Shown here piece after piece: positions 35,812 to 46,706 of a stretch of 60,074 bases of DNA. The stretch covers positions 1 through 60,074 of the forward strand of contig JBJTIF010000006.1 of the NCBI GenBank assembly GCA_046094825.1, written 5' to 3'. Under the pieces are notes generated by a model. That model saw nothing but the letters and a program-made list of their open reading frames with translations, was not told where the DNA came from and ran no database searches. How positions within the stretch are numbered: the stretch's first letter is position 1; each line of letters begins with the position of its first letter. The translations under genes were made by a program, and so were the position numbers. Source of the DNA: JBJTIF01 sp046094825 (GTDB lineage Bacteria; Actinomycetota; UBA4738; HRBIN12).

Positions 35812-36923
35812 CGGGCCACCTCCTCCGGCTTGCGGGAGACCGCGGGCGCGACGAGCGAGAGCAGCAGGACGATCCCGAGGAGCACGGCGGCACCGATGAT
35901 GACCGTCTGCCGATCGAAGACGTCGGGCAGGACCACGACGGCTCCGGTCGCGAGGACCCAGAGGAGCCCCGCCGGGATCATGAGCTTCCAGCCGAAGGCC
36001 ATGAGGCGGTCGTAGCGCATCCGCGGGAGCGTCGCGCGGACGAGCACGTAGAGGTAGATGACGGCGAGGATCTTCCCGACGAACCAGAGCACGGGCCAGA
36101 GCCACGGGAGGACGTCGGGCGCCGGGCCGTTCCACCCGCCGAGGAACAGCGTCGTCGCCACGGCGGCCACGGTCACCGTCGCGACGTACTCGCCGAGGTA
36201 GAACATCGCGAACCGCATCCCGCTGTACTCCGTGTGGAACCCGGCGACGAGCTCGGACTCCGCCTCCGCGAGGTCGAAGGGCGGGCGGTTCGTCTCGGCG
36301 AGCCCCGCGACGAGGTACGCGACGAAGGCCGGGAACTGCGGGATCACGTTCCACAGGCGCTCCTGCGACGCGACGATGTCGGAGAGCCGAAGCGACCCCG
36401 TGAACATCACGACTGCCACGATCGCGAGACCCATGCCGACCTCGTAGGAGATCATCTGCGCCGTCGAGCGGACGCCGCCGAGGAGCGGGTAGTTCGATCC
36501 GCTCGCCCACCCCGCGAGGACCACGCCGTAGACGCTCAGCGACGCCATCGCGAGCACCCAGAGGATGCCGACGTCGAGATCGGCGAGCTGGAGGGTGACC
36601 TCGCGACCGAAGAGCGTGATCGGCGCGCCGAAGGGGATCACGGCGACCGCGAGGAACGACGGGAGCATCGCGAGGACCGGCGCGATGCGGAACGTCCAGG
36701 GGTCGGCGGTCGACGGCATGACGCCCTCCTTGAAGAAGAGCTTCAGCCCGTCGGCGAGCGTGATGAGGATGCCGCGGGGGCCCGCGCGGAGCGGCCCCGG
36801 GCGCTGCTGCATGTCGGCGATCGTCTTGCGCTCCATCCAGATGAGGACGACGACGAGGAGCAGGAGGGCCACGAACACGACGACGACCTTGCCGACGAGG
36901 AGCGCCCAGTCGAGGAGGTCCAT
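35808..36923 (-). CDS. nuoH: Complex I subunit NuoH, first locus
   Basis: The 371-residue membrane subunit contains LIWMERKTIADMQQRPGPLR, GWASGSNYPLLGGVRSTAQM and AGLAETNRPPFDLAEAESEL, the canonical quinone-chamber motifs. These fit the family better than those of the copy at 26255. Its ATG overlaps the nuoG stop by one base. Confidence 0.95.
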   Translation of the reverse strand: MDLLDWALLVGKVVVVFVALLLLVVVLIWMERKTIADMQQRPGPLRAGPRGILITLADGLKLFFKEGVMPSTADPWTFRIAPVLAMLPSFLAVAVIPFGAPITLFGREVTLQLADLDVGILWVLAMASLSVYGVVLAGWASGSNYPLLGGVRSTAQMISYEVGMGLAIVAVVMFTGSLRLSDIVASQERLWNVIPQFPAFVAYLVAGLAETNRPPFDLAEAESELVAGFHTEYSGMRFAMFYLGEYVATVTVAAVATTLFLGGWNGPAPDVLPWLWPVLWFVGKILAVIYLYVLVRATLPRMRYDRLMAFGWKLMIPAGLLWVLATGAVVVLPDVFDRQTVIIGAAVLLGIVLLLSLVAPAVSRKPEEVAR

Positions 36924-39321
36924 CAGCCCTCCCCGCCGACGGTCGCGGCGACCGGCGCCGCGACGGGTGCGATCGTCGCCACGGTGACGAGGCCGCCGGA
37001 CAGGAGCGCGTTCGCGCGGAGTCCGGGGTTGTTGAACGGGACGAAGGCGACGCCCGCGGCGAGGTGGGGCGACACGCGGACGGGGAGCTCGGCCTCGCCG
37101 GCCTCGGTCGCGACGCGCGCCGACGCGCCCGCCTCGAGCCCGAGCCGCACGGCGTCCGCCGGGCCGATCTCGAGGAGCGCCGGCTCCCCGAGCGCGGCGT
37201 GGAGCTCGTCCGCTCCGGCGGCGAGCCGCCCGGCGTCGACGAGGAGCGGGTACGTGCAGAGCACGACGCCGTCCGCGGGCGCGACGGGCGCCGTCTCGGG
37301 CGAGGGCGGCGGCGCGGGGACGTCCGGTGCCCCGAGCGGGGCGAGGAGGTCGCCGAGCTCCGCGCGGAGCCCGTCGAGGTCATCCCAGCCGAGGTCGGCA
37401 CCGACCGCGCGCGCGAGCTCGGTCGCGAGCTGCCAGTCCGGGCGGGCGAGGAGGGGCGCCCCGCGGAGCGCGCGGATCCGCTGGCCGCGACCCTCCCAGT
37501 CCGTCACGTGCCCGTCCTGCTCGAGGAACGCGGCGGCCGGAAGCGCGACGTCGACGTAGGGCTCGAGGTCGCCGAGTTCGAGGGACTGGACGACGACGAA
37601 GGGGACGTTCTCGAGCGCGCGGCGCGCGAGGTCGGCGTCCGGGAGGTCGGTGAGGGGGTCGATCCCGATGCAGAAGAGCGCGTCGAGCTCGCGCGCAGCG
37701 CACGCCTCGAGGATCGCGCGCGCGTCGCGGCCGGGGACGATGCCATCGAGATCGCCCCAGCGCGCGACGACGGCGGCCGCGGCGTCCGATCCGAGCGGGC
37801 GGCCGCCGGGCAGGAGCGCGGGGTGGACGCCCGCGCGGAGCGCGCCTCGGTCGTTGGCGCGGCGAGGGACGAGCGCGAACCGCGCGCCGGTCGCGCGCGC
37901 GAAGGCGAGCGCGAGGTCCTGCGCGGCGGGATCGAGGCGCTCGCCGACGAGGATGACGGCCGCATCGCCCGCGTCGCGGATCGCGCCGGCCACGGCGTCG
38001 AGGTCCGGCGATCCCGCCGTCCGCCCCGCGACCGCCGCCGCGAGGAACGCCCCCTCCGCGCCCGGCGCGAGGAGCACGTGGTCGGCGACGTCGTGGAGGC
38101 GCGTCCGACGGGGATGGACGACCGCGATCCCCGCGCCGGACCGCGCGGCCTTGCGCAACCGCAGGTGGAGGATCGGCGACTCCTGCTCGGCGTCGAGGCC
38201 GAGGACGAGGATCGCACGCGCAGCCTCGACGTCCGCGTACGTCGTCGCCATCGGATCGGCCGCGACGGTGCGCTCCGCGGCGGGTCCCCCGGGCAGCCGG
38301 CGGTGGTCGACGTCGTGCGTCCGGTACGCGACGCGGGCGAGCTTCGCGACGGCGTACGCGCCCTCGTCCGTGAGCCGACCGCCGACGAGGAAGGCCACGC
38401 GGCGGCCCCGCGTCGCTGCGGCGATCGCGCCGAGCGCCTCCTCGTACGCCACGGGCTCGAGGCCGCGGTCGCGCAGGAGCGGCGTCGAGAGCCGGTCGGA
38501 CGCGTCGGGGAACCGGAACGCGTACCGCCCCTTGTCGCAGAGCCAGGCATCGTTCACGTCACCGTTGTCGCGCGCGAGGTGGCGGACGACCTCGCCGCGG
38601 CGGAGGTCCACGCGGAGGTTGCAGCCGCTCGCGCAGTGGGGGCAGATGGAGTCGCCGACCTCGAGGTCGAAGGGTCGGGCCGCGAAGCGGTACGACGTCG
38701 ACGTGAGCGCGCCGACCGGGCAGATCTGCACCGTGTTGCCCGAGAACGGCGACCGGAGGTCCTCGCCCGCGGCTATCCCGACCTGCTCGGCGGCCCCGCG
38801 CTCGAAGAGCTCGAGGAACCGGTCCCCGGAGATCTGATCGCAGAATCGCGTGCATCGCGTGCACAGGACGCAGCGCTCGCGGTCGAGTCCGACGAGCGGC
38901 GAGAGCGGGATGGGCTTGCGGTACGTGCGCTTGGGCTCCGTGTAGCGGCTCTCGCCCGGGCCGAAGGCCATCGCTTGGTCCTGGAGCGGACACTCGCCGC
39001 CGCGGTCGCAGATCGGACAGTCGAGGGGGTGGTTCAGCAGGAGGAACTCGAGGTTCGCGACCTGCGCCGTCTGCGCCTCCGGGGATGCGTTCTGCGTCCG
39101 GACGACCATGCCCGCGGCGACCGGCGTCGTGCACGACGTGATGAGCTTGCGCTGCCCTTCGACCTCGACGTAGCACTGCCGGCAGGCGCCGATCGGCTCG
39201 AGGAGCGGGTGCTCGCAGAACCGCGGGATCTCGATCCCGATCTGCTCGGCCGCGCGGATGATGAGCGTCCCGGCCGGAACCTCGACCTCGACGCCGTCGA
39301 TCGTGCAGCGGACGAGCTCGC

Positions 39322-39325
<4 letters not shown>
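36923..39325 (-). CDS. nuoG: Complex I subunit NuoG (NADH-module Fe-S subunit)
   Basis: The 800-residue protein starts with a [2Fe-2S] domain (Cys in PRFCEHPLLEPIGACRQCYV and SC). A His-Cys cluster (LLNHPLDCPICDRGGECPLQ), a 4Fe-4S pair (CVLCTRCTRFCDQ and later CPVGAL) and a molybdopterin-oxidoreductase-like domain follow. The latter has the extra CPHCASGC motif of cluster N7. It passes electrons from NuoF/E to NuoI. It is the only NuoG in the window, so only the first locus has an NADH module. GTG 39325 overlaps nuoF by 4 bp. Confidence 0.94.
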
Positions 39326-40670
<1,345 letters not shown>

Positions 40671-40671
<1 letters not shown>

Positions 40672-41291
40672 CAGTGCCCGCCTCCCGGACGGCGTGCCGG
40701 GGCCGCGACCGGCCGCGGCTCGGTCGCCACGCCACCCTCGAGCCCGGCGAGGATGCGTGACGCCGCGCGGAAGCCGCCCGGGGTGGTCCCGCGGGCCGCC
40801 GTGGGCACCTCGTCGCGACGGAGCCCCTCGAGGACGGTGAGGAGGTGCTCGCGCGTCACGCGGTCGAGGTTCGCGACGTTCACCTGGACGAGCGGGGCGG
40901 CGTCGCACGCCCCGAGGCACTCCTCCTCGACGACGGTCACCTTGCCGTCGGGGCTCGTGCCGGTCGCGTCGGCATCGATCGCCTCGAGCGCCGCCGCGTA
41001 GAGCTCGTTCGCGCCGCGGAGCGCGCAGGACAGGTTCGTGCACACGGCGACGAGGTGCTCGCCGGTCCGCCGGAGGCGGAGCATCGTGTAGAAGGAGGCG
41101 ACCGCCTGGACCTCCGCGGTCGTCGCGCCGACGAGGTCGGCGACCTCCCGCAGCCCATCGGGGGTGACGCGGCCCTCGACCGACTGCACGAGGTACAGGA
41201 GCGGCATGATCGCGCTCCGCTCGCGGCCCAGCGGGTAGCGGCCGCGGATGCGCTCCGCCTCGGCGCGATGCTCCTCCGTGAGGACGGCCAT
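40671..41291 (-). CDS. nuoE: Complex I subunit NuoE ([2Fe-2S])
   Basis: The 206-residue thioredoxin-like subunit has the N1a ligands in CTNLSCALRG and ECLGACDAAP. The family core ends near residue 165. About 35 further residues form a poorly conserved basic, Pro/Gly-rich tail. It pairs with NuoF in the NADH module. The ATG at 41291 overlaps the nuoD stop. Confidence 0.94.
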
Positions 41292-42559
41292 CAGCGATCC
41301 ACCCCGCCCATCACGGGATCGAGGCTCGCGATGCACGCGACGGCATCCGCGACGAGCCCTCCCTCGAGCATCGTCGGGATCGCCTGCAGGTTCACGAAGG
41401 ACGGCTCGCGGAGCCCGACGCGGTGGGGCCGCGGCGTGCCCGAGGACACGACGTAGGCGCCGAGCTCACCCCGCGGCGATTCGACCGGTAGGTAGACCTC
41501 GCCGGCCGGCACCGTGACGCCCTGCGTCACCATCTTGAAGTGGTGGATGAGCGCCTCCATGGATTCCTCCATGATGTGACGCACGTAGTCCGCGGAGTTG
41601 CCGATGCCATCGGGTCCGACCTCGAGGCGCGAAGGCCACGCGACCTTCGGGTCCGCGACCATGATCGGGCCCGGCTCGAGCCGGGCGACCGCCTGCCGGA
41701 CGATCCGCAGGGACTGGCGCATCTCCTCGATCCGGATGCGGTAGCGCGCGTAGCAGTCCGCCTCGGTCGCGGTCGGCACGTCGAACTCGAACGTCTCGTA
41801 GCCGAGGTAAGGCTCGTCGCGGCGCACGTCCTTCGCCAGCCCGGCGGACCGGAGCACCGGCCCGGTGATGCCGAGCGCGAGGCAGTCGTCGAGGGACAGG
41901 TAGCCGACATCGCGGTTGCGCTGGATCCAGATCGGGTTGTTCGTGAGGAGGGTCTCGTACTCGCCGATCCGCTCCTCGAGGATCCCGCACACGCCGAGGA
42001 TCTCCTCCTCGATCCCCTCGGGGAGATCCATCGGCAGCCCGCCGATCCGGATGAACGCGTGGTTCATCCGCAGGCCGGTGATCCGCTCGAAGAGATCGAG
42101 GACGAGCTCGCGCTCGCGGAAGCCGTAGAGCATCACGGAGACCGCGCCGAGCTCCATCCCGGCCGTCGCGAGCCCGACGAGGTGCGAGGACACGCGGTTC
42201 AGCTCGCACAGGAGCACGCGGATCGTCTGCGCTCGGGGCGGGGCCTCGATCCCGAGGAGCCGCTCGACCGCGAGCGAGTACGCGGTCTCGTTGAAGAACG
42301 GCGACAGGTAGTCCGCCCGCGTGAGGAACGCGACCGCCTGCTGCCACGTTCGGTACTCGGTGTTCTTCTCGATGCCCGTGTGGAGGTAGCCGATGATCGG
42401 CCGCGCCGACACGATCGTCTCCCCGTCGAGTTCGAGGAGGAGCCGCAGCACCCCGTGGGTCGAGGGGTGCTGCGGACCCATGTTGATGATCATCGTCTCC
42501 TCGCGCCGACCCTCCACGCGGAGCGCGTCGCCCTCGAGCGGCGGGACCGCGGCGCTCAC
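41291..42559 (-). CDS. nuoD: Complex I subunit NuoD (quinone site)
   Basis: The 422-residue subunit contains NMGPQHPSTHGVLRLLLE, GLRMNHAFIRIGGLPMDLPE and the C-terminal SLDPVMGGVDR, all NuoD marks. Its His and Tyr residues line the quinone site. It is the only NuoD in the window. It could therefore also serve the second locus, which lacks one. Start GTG 42559 overlaps nuoC by 4 bp. Confidence 0.95.
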   Translation of the reverse strand: MSAAVPPLEGDALRVEGRREETMIINMGPQHPSTHGVLRLLLELDGETIVSARPIIGYLHTGIEKNTEYRTWQQAVAFLTRADYLSPFFNETAYSLAVERLLGIEAPPRAQTIRVLLCELNRVSSHLVGLATAGMELGAVSVMLYGFRERELVLDLFERITGLRMNHAFIRIGGLPMDLPEGIEEEILGVCGILEERIGEYETLLTNNPIWIQRNRDVGYLSLDDCLALGITGPVLRSAGLAKDVRRDEPYLGYETFEFDVPTATEADCYARYRIRIEEMRQSLRIVRQAVARLEPGPIMVADPKVAWPSRLEVGPDGIGNSADYVRHIMEESMEALIHHFKMVTQGVTVPAGEVYLPVESPRGELGAYVVSSGTPRPHRVGLREPSFVNLQAIPTMLEGGLVADAVACIASLDPVMGGVDR

Positions 42560-43050
42560 CGGTTCCTCCGATCGACGGGCGGGATGAACGCGCCGCGGTA
42601 CGGGGTGTTCACGCCGCCGAGCTCCTCGGTCTTGCGGAGCGGGTGGCCCTCCCACCCGTCGGGCAGGAGGATGCGGCGGAGGTCGGGATGCCCCTCGAAC
42701 GTGATGCCGAAGAAGTCGTACGTCTCGCGCTCGTGCCAGTTCGCCGTCGGGAACCGATCGACGATCGAGGGGATGCGCGGGTCCTCGTCGGGGACGCCGA
42801 CCTTCACCCGGAGCCGGTGGTGGTGCGCGATCGACAGGAGCTCGTAGGCGACCCAGAACCGCGGCGTCGCGTCCGGCCAGTCGGTCGCGGTGACGTTCGC
42901 GAGGAACCCGAGGGCGAAGGGCTCCTCCGCGAGGAAGGCGAGCGCGTCGCGGAGGTCGTCGCGGTCGACGGTGAGGACGGCCTGCCCACGGGCGACGAGG
43001 ACGTCGGGGTAGCGCTCGGCGACCCGCGCGACGAGGTCCTCGGGGCTCAC
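42556..43050 (-). CDS. nuoC: Complex I subunit NuoC, first locus
   Basis: The 164-residue protein has FPTANWHERETYDFFGITFE and GHPLRKTEELGGVNTPYRG. It ends just before nuoD without fusion. GTG 43050 overlaps nuoB by 4 bp. It is the 30 kDa-type subunit of the peripheral arm base. Confidence 0.93.
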   Translation of the reverse strand: MSPEDLVARVAERYPDVLVARGQAVLTVDRDDLRDALAFLAEEPFALGFLANVTATDWPDATPRFWVAYELLSIAHHHRLRVKVGVPDEDPRIPSIVDRFPTANWHERETYDFFGITFEGHPDLRRILLPDGWEGHPLRKTEELGGVNTPYRGAFIPPVDRRNR

Positions 43051-43565
43051 CGGAACGGCTCCTCCGTCCGCACCTTCTCGTGGAGCCGGAGGATCCCGTA
43101 CATGAGCATCTCGGGACGCGGCGGACAGCCGGGCACGTAGATGTCGACGGGCACGACCGTGTCGACGCCCTGGACGAGCGCGTAGTTCGTGAACATGCCG
43201 CCCGAGGAGGCGCAGACCCCCATCGAGATGACCCACTTCGGTTCGGGCATCTGGTCGTAGATCGTCCGCAGGACGGGGGCCATCTTCTGCGAGAGGCGCC
43301 CGGCGACGATCATGAGGTCGGACTGCCGCGGGGAGGCGCGGAAGAGCTCCATCCCCCAGCGCGAGAGGTCGTACGTGCCGGCGCCGGTCGACATCATCTC
43401 GATCGCGCAGCAGGCGAGTCCGAAGGTGACCGGCCACATCGACTGCTTCCGCGCCCAGCCGACCGCGCGGTCGAGCGAGGTGAGGAGGACCCCGCGTCGG
43501 ACCTCCTCCTCGATCTCCGCGTCCGTCTGACCGGTGCGGAACCCCTCGATGCGTTCAACGGGCAC
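43047..43565 (-). CDS. nuoB: Complex I subunit NuoB (cluster N2), first locus
   Basis: The 172-residue protein has FGLACCAIEMMST, ISMGVCASSGGM and VPGCPPRPEML, the four N2 ligands. It starts with GTG 43565, overlapping nuoA by 11 bp. It differs from the second NuoB through most of its length, which supports old divergence. Confidence 0.95.
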   Translation of the reverse strand: MPVERIEGFRTGQTDAEIEEEVRRGVLLTSLDRAVGWARKQSMWPVTFGLACCAIEMMSTGAGTYDLSRWGMELFRASPRQSDLMIVAGRLSQKMAPVLRTIYDQMPEPKWVISMGVCASSGGMFTNYALVQGVDTVVPVDIYVPGCPPRPEMLMYGILRLHEKVRTEEPFR

Positions 43566-43983
43566 GGGCGACCTCCGGTGCGGCGACGGGCGCGTCCGCG
43601 CGGCTCGTCGCGCGGACGCGGGGGCGCTCCCAGTCGAGCCCGCCCGCGCGCCAGATGTACACGTACGCGACGAACACGAGCCCGAGGAAGACGAACATCT
43701 CGACGAGACCGAAGAGCCCGAGCGACCGGAACCCGATCGCCCACGGGTAGAGGAAGATCGTCTCGATGTCGAAGATGATGAACAGCATCGCGACGACGTA
43801 GAACTTCACGCTGAACCGCTCCCCCTTCGGGAGCCGTTCCGGCTCGATGCCGCACTCGTACGGCGCGGCCTTCCGCGGGTTCGGACGGTGCGGGCGCAGG
43901 AGCGACGACGCGACGAGCGAGAGCGCCGCGAAGAGGAACGCGAGGATGCCGAGGAGCAGGATCGGCAGGTACTCGGACAGCAC
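43555..43983 (-). CDS. nuoA: Complex I subunit NuoA, first locus
   Basis: The 142-residue three-helix protein carries AAPYECGIEPERLPKGERFS and FIIFDIETIFLYPWAIG. It begins the complete series and lies 18 bp after menJ, so the series is probably transcribed from the menJ promoter. A C-terminal tail of about 25 residues is Ala/Arg-rich. Confidence 0.94.
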   Translation of the reverse strand: MLSEYLPILLLGILAFLFAALSLVASSLLRPHRPNPRKAAPYECGIEPERLPKGERFSVKFYVVAMLFIIFDIETIFLYPWAIGFRSLGLFGLVEMFVFLGLVFVAYVYIWRAGGLDWERPRVRATSRADAPVAAPEVARAR

Positions 43984-44001
43984 CTCAGGCCTCCGTCGTC
44001 G

Positions 44002-45246
44002 TCATCGGGCCGGTGCCAGTCGCTCGAGGGCGTAGAGGAGCTTGTCCTCGAAGTCACCCTTCGGACCGTCGGTGAGGTTGCCCATCGTGCGGAGCGCGAA
44101 GCGCATGAGCCACCGGCGCGGGAGGCCGTAGTCCGTGAGGGTCCGCATGACCGTGGGGTTGCCGATGAGCCGGACGAAGACCCGCCCGAGCGTGAAGTAG
44201 CGGCCGTACGTCTCCCGCAGGCGCGTCGGGTACGCGTGCGCGAGCGCCGGGCGGTCCTTCGCGACCGCCTCGTGGAGGAGCTCGGCGGCGATCTCGCCCG
44301 TCTCGATCGCGTACGCGATGCCCTCGCCGTTCCACGGGTTCACGACGCCCGCGGCGTCCCCGACGAGCAGGAGCCCCGGGAGGGCGGCCGGGACGCGGTT
44401 CATCCCCATCGGGAGCGGACCGGAGAGCGTCCGTCCCGTCGCCGTGTCCTCCGAGAAGCCCCACTCCGCGGGCAGCATCGCCGCGAACGCGTCGAGGATG
44501 CGCTGCGCGGAGAGCGACTTGAAGTTCGCGAACGTGTTCAGGATGCCGGCACCGAGGTTCATCGTCCCGTCGGCGAGCGGGAAGAGCCAGCCGTAGCCCG
44601 GCATGAGCTGGTCGCCGTCCCACAGGTCGAGCCACGACTCGAACCAGGGCCCGGGGTGCCGTTCGACGCGGTAGTAACGACGCGCGGCGATGCCGAGCGG
44701 TCGCGAGTCGTCGCGGCGGACCCCCAGCGGTGGCGCGAACCGCGACGCCGCGCCGCCCGCCGCGACGACGAACCGCGCACGGACGGTCTCCTCCGTGCCG
44801 CCGTCGGTCCGGATCCGCGCGCCGGTGACCCACCCGTTCGCGTCGACGACGGCGCCGACGGCCTCCGTGCGCTCACGGAGCGTCGCGCCGGCCTTCTCCG
44901 CGCGGCGCGCGAGGCGTTCGTCGAGTTCGTTGCGGCTCATGACGAGGCCGAAGGGCGGGAAGTCGTGGAGGTCGGGCCACGCGAGTTCGAGCGTCGTGCG
45001 GCGCGAGTAGATCCGCAGGCCGAGGCTGCGCTCGAACGCCGGGTCCTCGACGTCGACCCCCATGCGCTGGATCGCCGCGACCCCGCGCGGGGTGAGGCCG
45101 TCGCCGCAGACCTTCTCGCGGGGGAACGCCGCCTTCTCCACGAGGAGCACGTCGAGCCCGTGGCGGGCGAGGTGGTACGCGGTCGAGGAGCCGCCGGGAC
45201 CTGCGCCGACGACGAGGACGTCGACCTCGTGGACCCCACCAGCCAT
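44002..45246 (-). CDS. menJ: Geranylgeranyl-reductase-family flavoprotein, probable menaquinone reductase MenJ
   Basis: The 414-residue FAD enzyme has the N-terminal dinucleotide fold VLVVGAGPGGSSTAYHLA, a KVCGDGLTPRGVAAI motif, GYGWLFPLADGTMNLGAGI and the FAD-tail VGDAAGVVNPWNGEGIAYAI. These match the geranylgeranyl reductase family, of which mycobacterial MenJ saturates the beta-isoprene unit of menaquinone. Placement at the head of a complex I run supports that role over chlorophyll or archaeal lipid reduction. A ribosome site GGAGGAG lies seven bases before the ATG. The promoter holds a Rex box. Confidence 0.9.
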   Translation of the reverse strand: MAGGVHEVDVLVVGAGPGGSSTAYHLARHGLDVLLVEKAAFPREKVCGDGLTPRGVAAIQRMGVDVEDPAFERSLGLRIYSRRTTLELAWPDLHDFPPFGLVMSRNELDERLARRAEKAGATLRERTEAVGAVVDANGWVTGARIRTDGGTEETVRARFVVAAGGAASRFAPPLGVRRDDSRPLGIAARRYYRVERHPGPWFESWLDLWDGDQLMPGYGWLFPLADGTMNLGAGILNTFANFKSLSAQRILDAFAAMLPAEWGFSEDTATGRTLSGPLPMGMNRVPAALPGLLLVGDAAGVVNPWNGEGIAYAIETGEIAAELLHEAVAKDRPALAHAYPTRLRETYGRYFTLGRVFVRLIGNPTVMRTLTDYGLPRRWLMRFALRTMGNLTDGPKGDFEDKLLYALERLAPAR

Positions 45247-45264
45247 GCCGTCGCTCCTCCCGTG

Positions 45265-45284
45265 CTTGTGAAGGATTTCACAAG
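45265..45284 (-). promoter_or_regulatory. Rex-type operator over the menJ-nuo promoter
   Basis: TTGTGAAGGATTTCACAA at 45266-45283 is a perfect 7-4-7 palindrome, extended to 20 bp by outer C and G. It equals the TTGTGAA-N4-TTCACAA consensus of the NADH-sensing repressor Rex. A -10 hexamer TAGCAT lies at 45291-45286 on the minus strand, so the box covers the expected start site. Binding would block menJ and the nuo genes behind it and be released at high NADH. No rex gene is in the window. Confidence 0.8.
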
Positions 45285-45324
45285 GATGCTACCGAGCGCC
45301 CCCGAGGACGTCCGGTGGCAGAGC

Positions 45325-45783
45325 CTAGTCCCCGGCTCCACGCAGGGGCAAGGCGGGGCCTGCGTGGTCCCACGCCCGGACCTCGCCGACCTCGACGCGG
45401 AGGAACCCCAGGCGCTCGACCGCCCCCGTGAGCCGCTCGAACCCCTCCCCGAGCAGGAGGTTCCGGTACTTCTCGTGCCAGGCCGAGATCGGTCCTCGCA
45501 TCCGGGCGTCCTCGGCGCGCAGGAGTTCGGCGGCGCCCCGGAGGGAGAACCCGGCGAGATCCCCCCAGGCGGTCCCGACGTCCCCCGCGATCGCGACGCG
45601 CGGGTCGGCCTCGGCGTTCGCCCACGTCCGTGCGTCCCGATCGCACGCGACCCAGAGCCCGTCCTCGCGCCAGACGAACCACCGCGGCACGACGTGCGGC
45701 GCTCCGTCGGCGTCGCGGGTCGCGACCCAGACCTCGGGGATCGGAGCGAACCGGCGGCGGAGGTCCTCGACCGTCGGGCTCAC
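45325..45783 (-). CDS. Pyridoxamine-5'-phosphate-oxidase-like flavin protein
   Basis: The 152-residue protein has the split-barrel pattern: EVWVATRDADGAPHVVPRWF, GLWVACDRDARTWANAEADP and a RVAIAGDV strand. Members bind FMN, F420 or haem and act as small oxidoreductases. Which cofactor is used here is not clear. It starts GTG 45783, overlapping the prenyl synthase upstream by 4 bp, and may be cotranscribed with it. Confidence 0.8.
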   Translation of the reverse strand: MSPTVEDLRRRFAPIPEVWVATRDADGAPHVVPRWFVWREDGLWVACDRDARTWANAEADPRVAIAGDVGTAWGDLAGFSLRGAAELLRAEDARMRGPISAWHEKYRNLLLGEGFERLTGAVERLGFLRVEVGEVRAWDHAGPALPLRGAGD

Positions 45784-46640
45784 GCGGCGGCCTCCCCCAT
45801 CGCGAGCGAGCGCGCGAGGGCGCGGAGGTCCGCGGCCGCGGAGGGATCGACCGCGTCGTCGAGCGCCTCGCAGGCGAGGTCGATCCGGGCATCGACGTCC
45901 GCGGGGCCGACGCCCGGCGCCGCGTCGCCGTCGTGGAGGTCGTCGCGGAGCTGGAAGGCCTCGCCGAGGCTCCGCCCGTACGCGGCGAGCGCGGCGTGGA
46001 CCGGCCCGCTCCCGTCGGCGAGCGCGGCACCGATGCCGAGCGGCCCCTCGACGGTGTAGGCCGCCGACTTCAGCCGGGCGACCCGCAGCGATGCCGCGAG
46101 GTCGGCGGGTGGCGACGCCGTCGCATCGAGGAACTGTCCGGCCGCGAGCGCCATCACCATCGCGTCCCACCGAGCGAACGCGTGGGCGAGCCGATCGGCC
46201 GGAGCCGGCGCGCTCCGCAGGAGCGCGCCGGCGAGCTCGGCGCCGAGATCGCCGACGAGGATCGCCGCCGCGCGCCCGCGGTCACCGCCGCCGAACGCGG
46301 CGACGGTCGTCGGCGCGCCGCGGCGCGTCGTCGCGCCGTCGATGACGTCGTCGTGGACGAGCGCGAACGTGTGGAAGAGCTCGAGCGCCGCGGCGGCGGG
46401 CCAGACGGTCGGATCGTCACCCGACCCCCCCGCGGCGCGGTACCCGAGGACGCAGAACGCCGGGCGCAACCGCTTCCCACCCGCCAGGACGAGGCGGAGG
46501 AGTTCGTCCACGAGGACGCCCGCATCCGGATCGAGGGCCGCGATCGCCCCCCGCCGCTCCTCGAGGAATCCACCGAGCACCGCGTCGGTCCGCTCCCGGA
46601 CCTGCGCGAGGACGCGCTCCGCGACCGCACCGTGGGTCAT
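45780..46640 (-). CDS. Short-chain polyprenyl diphosphate synthase (IspA/IdsA-like)
   Basis: The 286-residue enzyme has AGGKRLRPAFCVLGYR, first Asp-rich motif LVHDDVIDGATTRRG and second motif in FQLRDDLHDGD. It belongs to the farnesyl/geranylgeranyl diphosphate synthase family. It is more divergent than the copy at 28614 and likely makes a shorter product that could feed the haem A farnesyl transfer (gene at 46707, divergent from it) or the longer synthase. Product length is an inference. Confidence 0.85.
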   Translation of the reverse strand: MTHGAVAERVLAQVRERTDAVLGGFLEERRGAIAALDPDAGVLVDELLRLVLAGGKRLRPAFCVLGYRAAGGSGDDPTVWPAAAALELFHTFALVHDDVIDGATTRRGAPTTVAAFGGGDRGRAAAILVGDLGAELAGALLRSAPAPADRLAHAFARWDAMVMALAAGQFLDATASPPADLAASLRVARLKSAAYTVEGPLGIGAALADGSGPVHAALAAYGRSLGEAFQLRDDLHDGDAAPGVGPADVDARIDLACEALDDAVDPSAAADLRALARSLAMGEAAA

Positions 46641-46692
46641 CGTCGGAGTATCGCAGCGGCCCGTCCGGGGCGGGTGCGCACCGCGACGTCGG

Positions 46693-46698
46693 TATCAT
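46693..46698 (+). promoter_or_regulatory. -10 element (TATCAT) for leaderless ctaA-ctaB
   Basis: TATCAT ends eight bases before the ATG, with no ribosome site between, so initiation at or one base from the ATG is expected. The divergent gap to the prenyl synthase is only 66 bp. Confidence 0.45.
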
Positions 46699-46706
46699 CG
46701 GGGGCG

